Assembly: GCF_000725625.1 (NCBI RefSeq)
Contig: NZ_JOHS01000019.1
Location: 62,001-126,000 of the forward strand
Direction of reading: 5' to 3'
Length of the DNA: 64,000 nucleotides
Source: Streptomyces sp. NRRL F-6676
Lineage (GTDB): Bacteria > Actinomycetota > Actinomycetes > Streptomycetales > Streptomycetaceae
Shown: positions 35,062 through 43,616 of the stretch, in pieces
How positions within the stretch are numbered: position 1 is the first letter of the stretch
How the letters are laid out: every line of letters begins with the position of its first letter
Notes under the pieces: generated by a model
Database searches by the model: none
Told to the model about the DNA's origin: nothing
Seen by the model: only the letters and a program-made list of their open reading frames with translations
Made by a program: the position numbers and the translations under genes

Positions 35062-37920
35062 TCAGGCGGTCAGCAGTGCCTCCAGTGCCCGGCCCGTCGC
35101 CGGATGGCGGGTCGTCAGAGTCGTCGCGCCGGAGGGTGAGGACACTTCCGTCCGTGGCCAGTTCTGCTCGCAGCCCAGCAGTCGCGCCACCGCGTCCGTG
35201 GTGGCCCGGTGGGTGCGCAGCAGCACGCCCCCGGCGGCCGCGGGGACCGCGGACACCGGCGCCGGCGCGGCCGGTGCCGTCCGCCACGGCGGTATCCACG
35301 CGTCCAGTTCCGCCAGCCGCCCCGGGAAGATCCGCCCGGCCTCGCGGATCAGCAGCGGGGCCGGCCCGGCCCCGCCCGCCCGCAGTGACGTGATCAGCGT
35401 CGGCAGCCACGGCAGCAGCACCGCGTCCGGCAGCCGCCCGAACGCGTGGGACACCGACTCCACCACGAAGCCCGCGAGCTGCGGCACCGGCTCCAGCGCG
35501 TGCAGGAACCCGCTCAGATAGCGCGGGTAGGACGGCACCACCAGCGGGTTGCCCAGCAACTCGTCGCACCGCCGCCGCAGTTCCGCCCGCGACAGCCGGC
35601 CCAGATGCACCTGCGCCGCCCACAGCAGCGCCACCTTCGCCGGCTCCTCCGGATGCGACTGCGCGACCGCCAGCTCCAGCTGCGTCCGGTCGCAGCCCAG
35701 CGACAGCGCGAGCCCCTCCATGCCGAACAGGAAGCCCAGCGTCGCCGCGACCTGCTCCACCGTCGCTTCCTCGTCGGTGAACGCCGTCGGCAGCAGCGTG
35801 CAGTAGTGCGCGTAACCGGTCCGGACGAAGGACTCTACCCACCCCGGCAGCTCCGGCACGCTGATCCGGTAGTACGCGAGCAGCCGCCGCACCCGGCGCA
35901 GCACCTCCGGCGCGCCGTCGACGCCGCGCTCGGTGGCCAGGACCTCCAGCGCCCGTGTGCCCAGCTCGTCGGCGAGACGGCGGCTGCCCAGGTACAGCAC
36001 CGCGTCCTCGACCGCCCCCAGCACCGTCGCCGTCGTCGCCCGCGGCGCGTACGCCGTGCGCCGCAGCCGCTGCTCCAGCACCTGTTCGATGCTGACGCCC
36101 TCGTAGCCGAGTTCGATCAGGGACCGCTGGTGGGTGCCGAGCGCCAGGTCCCACGACTCCTGGAGCGAGCGTCCGCCCAGTGTCCGCTCGCCCATGATCG
36201 GGCGGGCGGTGCCCTGCGGCATCAGATACCGCAGCATCCACAGCACGTCGGAGCAGCGCTCCAGCTCGGGCCTGCCGGCGATGTCCAGCAACGCCCGCTG
36301 CACGCCCCGCTGTTGCAGCTTCATGCCGAGCGGCGCGAGCCGGTCGTGCACATCGCGGGCGAGCGGCGGCAGGGCGTCGTAGCCGACCTGTCCGATCCGG
36401 TCGCCGCCCATCATGATCTCGACGAGCCGCCGCACGTCGCGCCGCCCCGGCACCCGGTCCTTCTCGATGCAGGTGACGGCCGCGTCCTGGAAGTCGTACG
36501 GCGTGGGCTTGGCCCGGTCCCGCATCCCGGCCAGCAGGATCGACGTCTCGAACACCGCGATGGCGTCCGCCGTGGAGGCGAGATAGCCGGCCCGGCGCGC
36601 GGCCCGCACGATCTCCACCGACCAGCCGAGCAGCTCCGCCTCGTCCACACCGTCGAGCACGGGCGGTCGTCGAAGGAAGCCGGAGAGCCGGTCCGGCGCC
36701 GTGTCCCCCGCCGTGGCCCGGGGAGCCGCCGGCGTCCGCTTCGCGGCCGCCTTCTTCCTCGTGCCCGCCTGCCCGGCCAGCCGGTACGGCTTCACCCTGG
36801 TGCGCCTGACGTTCTTCGCCCACTCCGTCGCCGCGATCGACACCGAACCGGCCGCGAGCCCGAACTGCGCCTCGATCGCCGCATGGCTGGACGGGATCAG
36901 CCCGTGCTGCCAGGTGCTGCCGCTCGGCGGGGTGATCCGGTACGTGTCGGCGCCCCCGACCCCGAACTCCGCCACCCTGCTCGCCGCGTGGAACGCCCCG
37001 CACACGTAGAGGCAGTCCGCCGGGTCCGTACCGGTCGCGGACAGATGCTCCCGCATCCGGGTCCACATGTACCGCTCGCGCTCCTCGTCCACCCGCACCC
37101 GCCCGGCGTCCCCGGGCGCCAGCCGCCGGAACAGGCTGCCGATGAGCAGCATCACCTGGCGGTAGGTGTCGTGGTCGGCGGCGGCGTCGCCGAGCGGCAC
37201 CTCGACGTACTGGTGCCACCACTCCGACCAGTGCCGCACCCGCCCGTGCCGCAGCAGATGCTCCTCCAGCTCCGCGAACCGGGGCCGCAGATCGCCGATC
37301 TCCACGCCGACCGCGTCGCCGTGCAGCGCGGCCTCCTCCTCGGCCGGCGGCGCGTCCGGGTCCATGGGCTCCGCGCCCTCGCCGTCCGGGGTCTCGCGCG
37401 CCTGCCACTGGAAGACGTGGTCCGAGGAGCGGTCGACGAGGACCAGTTCGACGCCCGGTGTGTCCAGCGCGTACGCGATCGCCTGGTACTCCGCCGACGC
37501 CTCGGTGATCGGCGCGACCACCGACAGCGGCGCCCACTCGACGGGCAGCCCCGCCACCTCGCCGGCGAACGCCTGCACCGCCACCGGCAGGCGGCAGTTG
37601 CGCAGCTCGGTCAGCAGCGGCGCCATGTCCTCGCACAGCTCCAGGTACACCACCTTCGGCTGCTTCTCGCGGAGCCGTCGCGCCATCGCCAGCGCCGAGG
37701 CGGGCGAGTGGTGGCAGACGGGGAAGATCTCCAGCGGCTCGCGCACCGCCCGGTCCACGTCGTCGACGATGCCGAGCAGGATGCCCTCCAGCGCGCCCGG
37801 TCCGTCGGCGAACTCCGTGGCCGCCTCGTGGAGTTGCGCACGCAGCGCCTCGAACGGGCCCCTCGCCGCCGTCGCCGCCGTCGCCGTTCCTGCGGCGGGC
37901 AGGTTCTGTGTCGCGCTCAC
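35062..37920 (-). CDS. DUF5682 protein, probable TIKI/EreA-like hydrolase of a MoxR-VWA system
   Basis: 952 residues, no signal peptide, no membrane segment. Residues about 60-315 have a pattern like the TIKI/TraB/EreA/ChaN superfamily: FPVCHHSPAS (His70, His71), VVYLELCEDM (Glu94) and, after a long insert, the pattern RMREHL then YVCGAFHAA (His311). That spacing fits a His/Glu metal or hydrolase centre; this is my inference. The remaining 600 residues are alpha-helical. GTGA overlap with the MoxR gene (37917) shows coupled translation. It is the last gene of the SWIM-VWA-MoxR-DUF5682 operon and is the likely effector. Confidence 0.8.
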   Translation of the reverse strand: MSATQNLPAAGTATAATAARGPFEALRAQLHEAATEFADGPGALEGILLGIVDDVDRAVREPLEIFPVCHHSPASALAMARRLREKQPKVVYLELCEDMAPLLTELRNCRLPVAVQAFAGEVAGLPVEWAPLSVVAPITEASAEYQAIAYALDTPGVELVLVDRSSDHVFQWQARETPDGEGAEPMDPDAPPAEEEAALHGDAVGVEIGDLRPRFAELEEHLLRHGRVRHWSEWWHQYVEVPLGDAAADHDTYRQVMLLIGSLFRRLAPGDAGRVRVDEERERYMWTRMREHLSATGTDPADCLYVCGAFHAASRVAEFGVGGADTYRITPPSGSTWQHGLIPSSHAAIEAQFGLAAGSVSIAATEWAKNVRRTRVKPYRLAGQAGTRKKAAAKRTPAAPRATAGDTAPDRLSGFLRRPPVLDGVDEAELLGWSVEIVRAARRAGYLASTADAIAVFETSILLAGMRDRAKPTPYDFQDAAVTCIEKDRVPGRRDVRRLVEIMMGGDRIGQVGYDALPPLARDVHDRLAPLGMKLQQRGVQRALLDIAGRPELERCSDVLWMLRYLMPQGTARPIMGERTLGGRSLQESWDLALGTHQRSLIELGYEGVSIEQVLEQRLRRTAYAPRATTATVLGAVEDAVLYLGSRRLADELGTRALEVLATERGVDGAPEVLRRVRRLLAYYRISVPELPGWVESFVRTGYAHYCTLLPTAFTDEEATVEQVAATLGFLFGMEGLALSLGCDRTQLELAVAQSHPEEPAKVALLWAAQVHLGRLSRAELRRRCDELLGNPLVVPSYPRYLSGFLHALEPVPQLAGFVVESVSHAFGRLPDAVLLPWLPTLITSLRAGGAGPAPLLIREAGRIFPGRLAELDAWIPPWRTAPAAPAPVSAVPAAAGGVLLRTHRATTDAVARLLGCEQNWPRTEVSSPSGATTLTTRHPATGRALEALLTA

Positions 37921-39041
37921 GAGAGGGTCGCGATCGCGTCGCGGCCGCCCTTGAGGAACTCCGGCCAGGAGCCGCCCTCCTGCGTGCTGCGCGGCTCGAC
38001 CACGCCGTGCAGGTACTTGTTGAGGATGGCCAGGTCCTCCGGCGCGCGCCGGGCCAGCGACCCGACCAGCGAGGAGGCGAGCGTACGGGCGCTCAGCGCG
38101 CTCTCGCCGAAGAAGTTGCTGTGCAGGATCGCGTCCTCCAGCACACCGATCTGCTCGGCGGTGGACAGCGCCGACTCCAGCTTCTCGTCGTCGCTGCCGG
38201 CCGCGGCGGCGGAGGCGCGCAGATCGGCGAAGCTGCGCAGCAGCACGTCGAGCAGGGTCGGCGGCACGTCCAGCTCTATCTCGTGGCGCCGCAGCAGCTC
38301 CTCGGTGCGGAAGCGGACGATCTCCGCCTCGCTCTTCTTGTTGGTCACCACCGGGATGCGGACGAAGTTGAAGCGGCGCTTGAGCGCGGACGACAGGTCG
38401 TTGACGCCCCGGTCGCGGCTGTTGGCGGTGGCGATGACCGAGAAGCCGGGCCTGGCGAAGACGATGTTGTCGCTGTCCTGGTCACTGCCCAGCTCGGGGA
38501 CCGAGATGTACTTCTCGGACAGGATCGAGATGAGCGCGTCCTGTACGTCACTGGTCGAGCGCGTGAGCTCCTCGAAGCGGCCGATCGCGCCGGTCTCCAT
38601 CGCCGTCATGATCGGGGAGGGGATCATCGACTCCCGGGACTGCCCCTTGGCGATCACCATGGAGACGTTCCACGAGTACTTGATGTGGTCCTCCGTGGTG
38701 CCGGCCGTGCCCTGCACCACCAGCGTGGAGTTGCGGGAGATCGCCGCGGACAGCAGCTCGGCCAGCCAGCTCTTGCCGGTGCCGGGGTCGCCGATCAGCA
38801 GTAGCCCGCGGTCCGAGGCGAGCGTCACGATGGACCGCTCGACGAAGCTGCGGTCGCCGAACCACTTCTGCGTCACCTCCCGGTCCAGGCCGTCGGCGCG
38901 TTCGGAGCCGAGGATGAACAGGCGCACCATCTTGGGCGACAGCCGCCAGGAGAACGGCTTGGGGCCGTCGTCGACCGACTCCAGCCAGTCCAGCTCCTCG
39001 GCGTACTTGATCTCGGCGGGGGCGCGCAACAGGTCGGACAT
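37917..39041 (-). CDS. MoxR-type AAA+ ATPase
   Basis: 374 residues. Walker A GDPGTGKS is at 84-91. The Walker B region is atypical (AIGRFEELTRS instead of a clean hhhhDE). Sensor-1 area VIATANSRDRGVNDL and Arg-finger region ALKRRF follow. MoxR proteins pair with VWA proteins as chelatase-like chaperones that load metal or remodel client proteins. It lies between the VWA and DUF5682 genes, 76 bases after the former and overlapping the latter by four bases. ATG at 39041. Confidence 0.88.
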   Translation of the reverse strand: MSDLLRAPAEIKYAEELDWLESVDDGPKPFSWRLSPKMVRLFILGSERADGLDREVTQKWFGDRSFVERSIVTLASDRGLLLIGDPGTGKSWLAELLSAAISRNSTLVVQGTAGTTEDHIKYSWNVSMVIAKGQSRESMIPSPIMTAMETGAIGRFEELTRSTSDVQDALISILSEKYISVPELGSDQDSDNIVFARPGFSVIATANSRDRGVNDLSSALKRRFNFVRIPVVTNKKSEAEIVRFRTEELLRRHEIELDVPPTLLDVLLRSFADLRASAAAAGSDDEKLESALSTAEQIGVLEDAILHSNFFGESALSARTLASSLVGSLARRAPEDLAILNKYLHGVVEPRSTQEGGSWPEFLKGGRDAIATLS

Positions 39042-39117
39042 GATGAGCCTTTCGGAAGAAGCGACGAGTACGTGTACGTGTGGGCAGGCGGGTGCGGGAG
39101 GGAGAAGCGTGGGGCGC

Positions 39118-40701
39118 TCAGGTCAGGAACGTCTTCAGCTCGTGCACGAGCTTGCGGATGTGGCCGGAGAGCACCGGCGTACCCAGGTCCTTGAACCGCT
39201 CCCGGAACCACGGGTTGACGCTGCCGCGCCCCGAGCTGGTCACCGAGCCGACCGGGATGAACTTGGCCCCGGAGCGGTGGATCGCGGCCATCGACTCGAA
39301 CAGCGGCTCGGTCTGCCACTCGTAGAAGTCGGATATCCAGACGACGACGGTGTTGCGCGGCTCCGCGATCTTCGGCTGGGCCAGCGCCATCGCGACCGTG
39401 CCGTCCGTCCCGCCGCCCAGGTTGGTGCGCAGCAGGGTCTCGAAGGGGTCGTGCACCCAGGGGGTGAGGTCGAGCGCCTGGGTGTCGTACGCGATCAGAT
39501 GGACGTCGACCTTGGGCAGTCCGGCGAAGATCGACGCCAGGATGGTGCAGTTGACCATGGAGTCGACCATCGAGCCCGACTGGTCCACCACCACGATCAG
39601 CCGCTGCGGCGTCGTCTTGCGGGCGGTGTGCCGGTAGTAGAGGCGGTCGACGTAGAGCCGCTCCTCCTCCGGGTCCCAGTTGGTGAGGTTCTTCCAGATC
39701 GTGCGGTCCAGATCCAGGTTGCGGTAGACCCGCTTCGGCGGGACCGACCGGTCCAGGGCGCCGACCGTGGCCTTCTCCACCTGGGTGCGCAGTACCTCGG
39801 CGACCTCGTCGACGAAGCGGCGGATCAGCGCCTTGGCGTTGGCCAGGGCGACGCCGGACAGGTTGTCCTTGTCCCGCAGGAGCTGCTCCATCAGCGACAT
39901 GCTGGGCGTCAACTGCGAGGCCAGCTTGGGGTCGGCGAGCACCTCGCGCAGCCGCATCCGCTTGACGAGGTCGGCCTCGATGGCACCCAGCTCCGGGCCG
40001 ATGGCCGGGATGAGCGTGCTCAGACCGGGCGTCGGGGCGCCGAAGCCGGTGCCGGTCGGGCTCACTCCGCCCGGGCTCGACCCGCCCGGGCTCGACCCAC
40101 CCCCGGGGCGTCCGCCGCCCCGCAGCCCGCCGGGCTCGCAGCCCAGCGCGCGCTCCAGCCAGCCCGCGTCGGACTGCCAGCGCGCCAGCTGCCCGGCGGT
40201 GACCGTCCCGGAGCCGGCGGAGAAGACGTTGAGCAGCACCTTCGACACCAGCGCCGCGCGCCGCACCTCGGCCGCCCGGTCCCGCCCCCCGCCGCCCTCG
40301 GCGGCGTCGTCGTGGTCGGACTCGGGCACCATCAACCGGTCGAACTCGTCGGCCAGTTCGGGGTGACGCTGCACGACCGAGTCGACGGACGCCTTCGGAT
40401 CGAGCAGCGCGGGCGGCAGCCCGATGTCCTTGACGACGGCGAGGCTCGACGACTCCAGCGCGGGCTGCTCCTCGGGGTCGAACAGCCGGGCGAGCAGCCG
40501 CCAGTAGAGCACCTGACGGCGGGTCTCGTGCGGGTTCGCCTCCGGGGTCTCCGGAGTCACCGGAGCTTCTGGGGCCTCCGTAGCTTTCGTAGTTTCCGGG
40601 GCTTCCGGGGCGGACCTCCCGGCAGCGGCTTCGGTCGTGCCGGTGGTTGCGGTCGTGGCGGTGGCGTGGGCCATCTCGGTGTTCTCGTCCGGCTCGGTCA
40701 T
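39118..40701 (-). CDS. VWA-domain protein (MoxR partner)
   Basis: 527 residues. A Thr/Ala/Glu/Pro-rich N-terminal 65 residues precede a helical middle region (about 70-365) that includes a Gly/Ser/Pro linker. A C-terminal von Willebrand A domain has a complete MIDAS: DQSGSM at residue 373 onward, the Thr in GGGTDG, and the Asp in WISDFYEW. VWA proteins bind divalent metal and partner with MoxR ATPases. ATG at 40701 overlaps the SWIM gene stop as ATGA. No secretion signal, so it acts in the cytoplasm. Confidence 0.9.
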   Translation of the reverse strand: MTEPDENTEMAHATATTATTGTTEAAAGRSAPEAPETTKATEAPEAPVTPETPEANPHETRRQVLYWRLLARLFDPEEQPALESSSLAVVKDIGLPPALLDPKASVDSVVQRHPELADEFDRLMVPESDHDDAAEGGGGRDRAAEVRRAALVSKVLLNVFSAGSGTVTAGQLARWQSDAGWLERALGCEPGGLRGGGRPGGGSSPGGSSPGGVSPTGTGFGAPTPGLSTLIPAIGPELGAIEADLVKRMRLREVLADPKLASQLTPSMSLMEQLLRDKDNLSGVALANAKALIRRFVDEVAEVLRTQVEKATVGALDRSVPPKRVYRNLDLDRTIWKNLTNWDPEEERLYVDRLYYRHTARKTTPQRLIVVVDQSGSMVDSMVNCTILASIFAGLPKVDVHLIAYDTQALDLTPWVHDPFETLLRTNLGGGTDGTVAMALAQPKIAEPRNTVVVWISDFYEWQTEPLFESMAAIHRSGAKFIPVGSVTSSGRGSVNPWFRERFKDLGTPVLSGHIRKLVHELKTFLT

Positions 40702-42638
40702 TTGCGCAGCAGCCTTCCGGCGCGCTCGCGCAGGACTGTCACCGCGTCCGTCGCCGCCTTCTCCGCCTTGATCCCGGCCTTGTCGGTGGTGCCGCCCGCC
40801 CACGCCCCCGCGTGCACGGTGACGGGCTTCTTCCGCACGGTCGTCTCGACGGCCAGCGGTTGCAGCCGGAACCGTCCGGCGTCCCAGCGCAGCAACCCGA
40901 TGCACGCGTGCGACGCCGCCACGGCCTCCGGGGTGAGCGGCCCGGCGGTCGGCACCCGGTCGGTGTCGACGACGAGACGGTGACCGGCGACGGTGAACGT
41001 CAGGGTCCCGCTGTCGTCGTCCCGTTGGCTTTCGTAGCCCTCCAGGAACACCGGTTCCGCGAGCCGCGCGGGGTGCCGGTCCAGCGGCGCCGTCGGCGCC
41101 GCGCCCGCGGTGGGCAGGGCGACGCGGGCGGTGGCGAAGGCGTCGGCCGGCTCGCCCCGGCGGGCGTGCTCCTCGCTCCACACCAGGTCGCCCTCGTCGG
41201 TGACCGGCATGTCGGTGACGTCCATCGCACGCCCCTCGCCGACCGCCGCCAGCAGCGACAGATGCGGGCGCAGCAACTGCCAGACGCCGGCCCCGACGAC
41301 CGTGTCGGGCTTCGGCACCGAGACCCCGGCCCGCACCAGGCGGGGCGGGGAGCCGTCGGCGGGCTCCAGCACCGCGTGCACCTGGGCCTGTGCGGCCGTG
41401 GCGTGTTCGTGCAGGTCGGTGCCGAGCGGCAGCAGCCGTCCGGTGACCGTGCCGGTCGGGGCCGCGCCCGCGGCGCCGGGCACGGTCAGCAGCATCGCCC
41501 GCGACCACAGGTCGCCCCAGCGGCGCTCGGGCACCCGCTCCAGGGCGGCGCCCGGGCAGGAGGCGGCCAGTTCGAAGGCCAGACCGTCCAGCAGCGTCGC
41601 CAGGCGGCGCAGCGACGGCTCCGGGAGCATCGCGGAGACGACGGGGGCGGCGCCGGCGACCACGTCGTGGTCGAGGTTGCGCCAGCCCGTGCGGGCCAGG
41701 TCGCAGAGCCAGGAGCGGGCGGCGACCAGCAGGTTCGCCGGCTGCGGCGCGGCGGGCGACGGCTCCGGGTCCGCGTCGTGCGTACGGCCGGTCAGCTCCT
41801 CGCCGCGGGCCGCCAGCGCGTCGTGGACGGAGCCGAGGAGTGCCGTGCGGGCGGCGGCGAGGGCGGTGAAGTGGTCCTCGCCGGCGGCACCGGCCGCGGC
41901 CTTCTCGGCCGCCTCGGCGGTCCGGGCGGCCAGCGGCGAGGCCGCCAGGGCGGCGGCGAAGACCTGAAGGTCGGCGGCCTGGGTGGGCGCCGGGCGCAGC
42001 AGGCCGCCCACGAGGGCGCGGTCCAGGGCGGCGACGGCTTCCAGGGCGTCGTCGAAGCCGGGGACCGGCGCGCCGAGAAGTGCTGTCTCCGTGCCGTCGT
42101 CCTCGTTCCCGGGGCCGGCGTCGGCGGTGGGTGCCGTTCCCCTGGTGGGCGGGAACCAGTGCATCTCCGGGGACGGGGTGGTGCTGGGCGGGAGTTCCAG
42201 GTAGGCGAGGTGGCGCAGGAAGCGGCTGAAGACGGAGGCGGCGGCCTTGTCGGCGGCCGGCTGGGGGCGGGTAGCGCTCATGTCGGCGGTGATGCTCGCC
42301 GCCGTCGGCTCCTCGCCGCCGTCGGTGGCGTCCAGGCGGAGGTAGCGGGCGACGCGGGTGGGGCCGTACTGGAGTACGGCCTCCTTGATCAGGGCCAGGA
42401 TGTGGTTGCAGAAGCCGCCGCGGGCGCCGCCGCAGGGGCGGTTGTTGTTGGTGCTGCAAGCGTATGCGTAGGTGCCGGTGGCGACCGACGAGACGTAGAC
42501 CCGTTCGATGTCCGAGCCGCTGGAGACGACGCCCTGGAGGCGGCCGTCGGCCAGTTCGACGAACGGGACCTTGGCGAGTTTGCGTGGCCGGGCGGGCGGG
42601 GTCACCCGGGCCGTGCTTGCCGTTTCCCACTCCGACAA
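40698..42638 (-). CDS. SWIM zinc-finger protein
   Basis: 646 residues. A SWIM-type finger lies near residues 50-90, with ligands spread as YACSTNNNRPC then GGFCNHILAL (Cys, Cys, Cys-x-His). SWIM modules bind DNA or protein partners. The rest is Ala-rich with several hydrophobic patches and no recognised catalytic motif. TTG at 42638 (MSEWETASTARVTPP) is preceded by AGGAG eight bases away. GTG and ATG options upstream lack homology. It heads the four-gene operon, so it may be the sensor or targeting subunit. Confidence 0.88.
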   Translation of the reverse strand: MSEWETASTARVTPPARPRKLAKVPFVELADGRLQGVVSSGSDIERVYVSSVATGTYAYACSTNNNRPCGGARGGFCNHILALIKEAVLQYGPTRVARYLRLDATDGGEEPTAASITADMSATRPQPAADKAAASVFSRFLRHLAYLELPPSTTPSPEMHWFPPTRGTAPTADAGPGNEDDGTETALLGAPVPGFDDALEAVAALDRALVGGLLRPAPTQAADLQVFAAALAASPLAARTAEAAEKAAAGAAGEDHFTALAAARTALLGSVHDALAARGEELTGRTHDADPEPSPAAPQPANLLVAARSWLCDLARTGWRNLDHDVVAGAAPVVSAMLPEPSLRRLATLLDGLAFELAASCPGAALERVPERRWGDLWSRAMLLTVPGAAGAAPTGTVTGRLLPLGTDLHEHATAAQAQVHAVLEPADGSPPRLVRAGVSVPKPDTVVGAGVWQLLRPHLSLLAAVGEGRAMDVTDMPVTDEGDLVWSEEHARRGEPADAFATARVALPTAGAAPTAPLDRHPARLAEPVFLEGYESQRDDDSGTLTFTVAGHRLVVDTDRVPTAGPLTPEAVAASHACIGLLRWDAGRFRLQPLAVETTVRKKPVTVHAGAWAGGTTDKAGIKAEKAATDAVTVLRERAGRLLRK

Positions 42639-42908
42639 CGCGTCATCTCCTTTTCGGTGCGCGGGGGTTGCTGCCGGGGGGTGTGCGCGGGCATGCCTCG
42701 GTGACCCCCCTCGCGGCAGAACCGCGGTAGGGGAATGAAGCTAGCGGGGGGCACTGACAACGGGGTTCGGTGCGGGGGGACGGGGGTCGGGGGACGGGCG
42801 CGGAAGAGCTCGGGTGGCGTGGGCCGCCGAGCGGGTGCGGATGCGCCGTGGCTGGTCGCGCAGTTCCCCGCGCCCCTGGGTACGACGTGGTGATCGCCGG
42901 TTTCTCGG
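42639..42908. repeat. 270-base gap with an extragenic repeat segment
   Basis: The DNA before the SWIM gene must hold the operon promoter, but no clear box is visible. Toward the response regulator the family words GTCGCGCAGTTCCCCGCGCC and CCTGGGTACGACG appear, as in the other dispersed copies. Confidence 0.5.
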
Positions 42909-43616
42909 CTACGGGTAGATCGTGGCGGGGGGGGGGGGGGGGCGCGGGGGGGGGGCGGGGGGGGGGGGCCGGGGAGCGGCAGCGACCAGGTGTTCCAGGT
43001 ACCGCCGCGCCGTGATCCGCGAAATCCCCACTGTCTCCGCGAGCCCCGCCGCGGTCACCCCCTCCGGCGCCGCCTCCCGCAACGTCTTCGTGACGCGTTC
43101 CAGCGTCGGACCGCTCAACCCCTTCGGCAGCGCCGCCGGCCCCGGCGCACGCAGCGCGGCCAGCGCGCGGTCCACCTCGTCCTGCCCGCTCGCCTCGCCC
43201 ACCGTCGCGTGGAACTCCGCGTACCGCACCAACCGGTCCCGCAGCGTCGCGAAGGTGAACGGTTTCAGCACGTACTGCACCACCCCCAGCGACACCCCCT
43301 CCCGCACCACCGCCAGGTCCCGCGCGGAGGTCACCGCGATGACGTCCGCGTGGTGCCCCGCCGCCCGCAGCGAGCGGGCGAGCTGCAATCCGTGCACGTC
43401 CGGCAGATGCAGGTCGAGCAGGAGCAGGTCCACCGGCATCCGGTCCAGCGCGCGCCGCGCCTCCGCGCCGGTGTGCGCCTTCCCGACCGCGGCGAACCCC
43501 GGCACCCGTCCGACGTACATCACATGCGCGTCCGCCGCGACGGGATCGTCCTCCACGACCAGCACACGGATCACCTCGGCCCCGCCGACCCCGCCCGCCC
43601 CAGCCGTATCCGTCAC
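42909..43616 (-). CDS. DcuR/CitB-type response regulator (C-terminus abnormal)
   Basis: 235 residues. The receiver domain is at the N-terminus (VLVVEDDPVAADAH, LLLLDLHLPDVHG with phospho-acceptor Asp, then VLKPFTFATL). An HTH region follows near residues 180-215 (GVTAAGLAETVGISRITARR). The family normally ends with about 20 residues of a YG..GRP.. type sequence. Here the end is a proline string from G-tracts (42927-42974), finishing ATIYP. The partner is the DcuS-like kinase just upstream, with GTGA overlap. It probably controls dctA. The C-terminal anomaly is discussed as a finding. Confidence 0.87.
   Translation of the reverse strand: MTDTAGAGGVGGAEVIRVLVVEDDPVAADAHVMYVGRVPGFAAVGKAHTGAEARRALDRMPVDLLLLDLHLPDVHGLQLARSLRAAGHHADVIAVTSARDLAVVREGVSLGVVQYVLKPFTFATLRDRLVRYAEFHATVGEASGQDEVDRALAALRAPGPAALPKGLSGPTLERVTKTLREAAPEGVTAAGLAETVGISRITARRYLEHLVAAAPRPPPPAPPPRPPPPPATIYP

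Noticed and set aside
35446..40983. Very long open reading frame antisense to the VWA/MoxR/DUF5682 genes
   Set aside because: An effect of extreme GC3: Arg/Gly/His/Gln-rich, no domains, and the opposite strand encodes well-conserved families.
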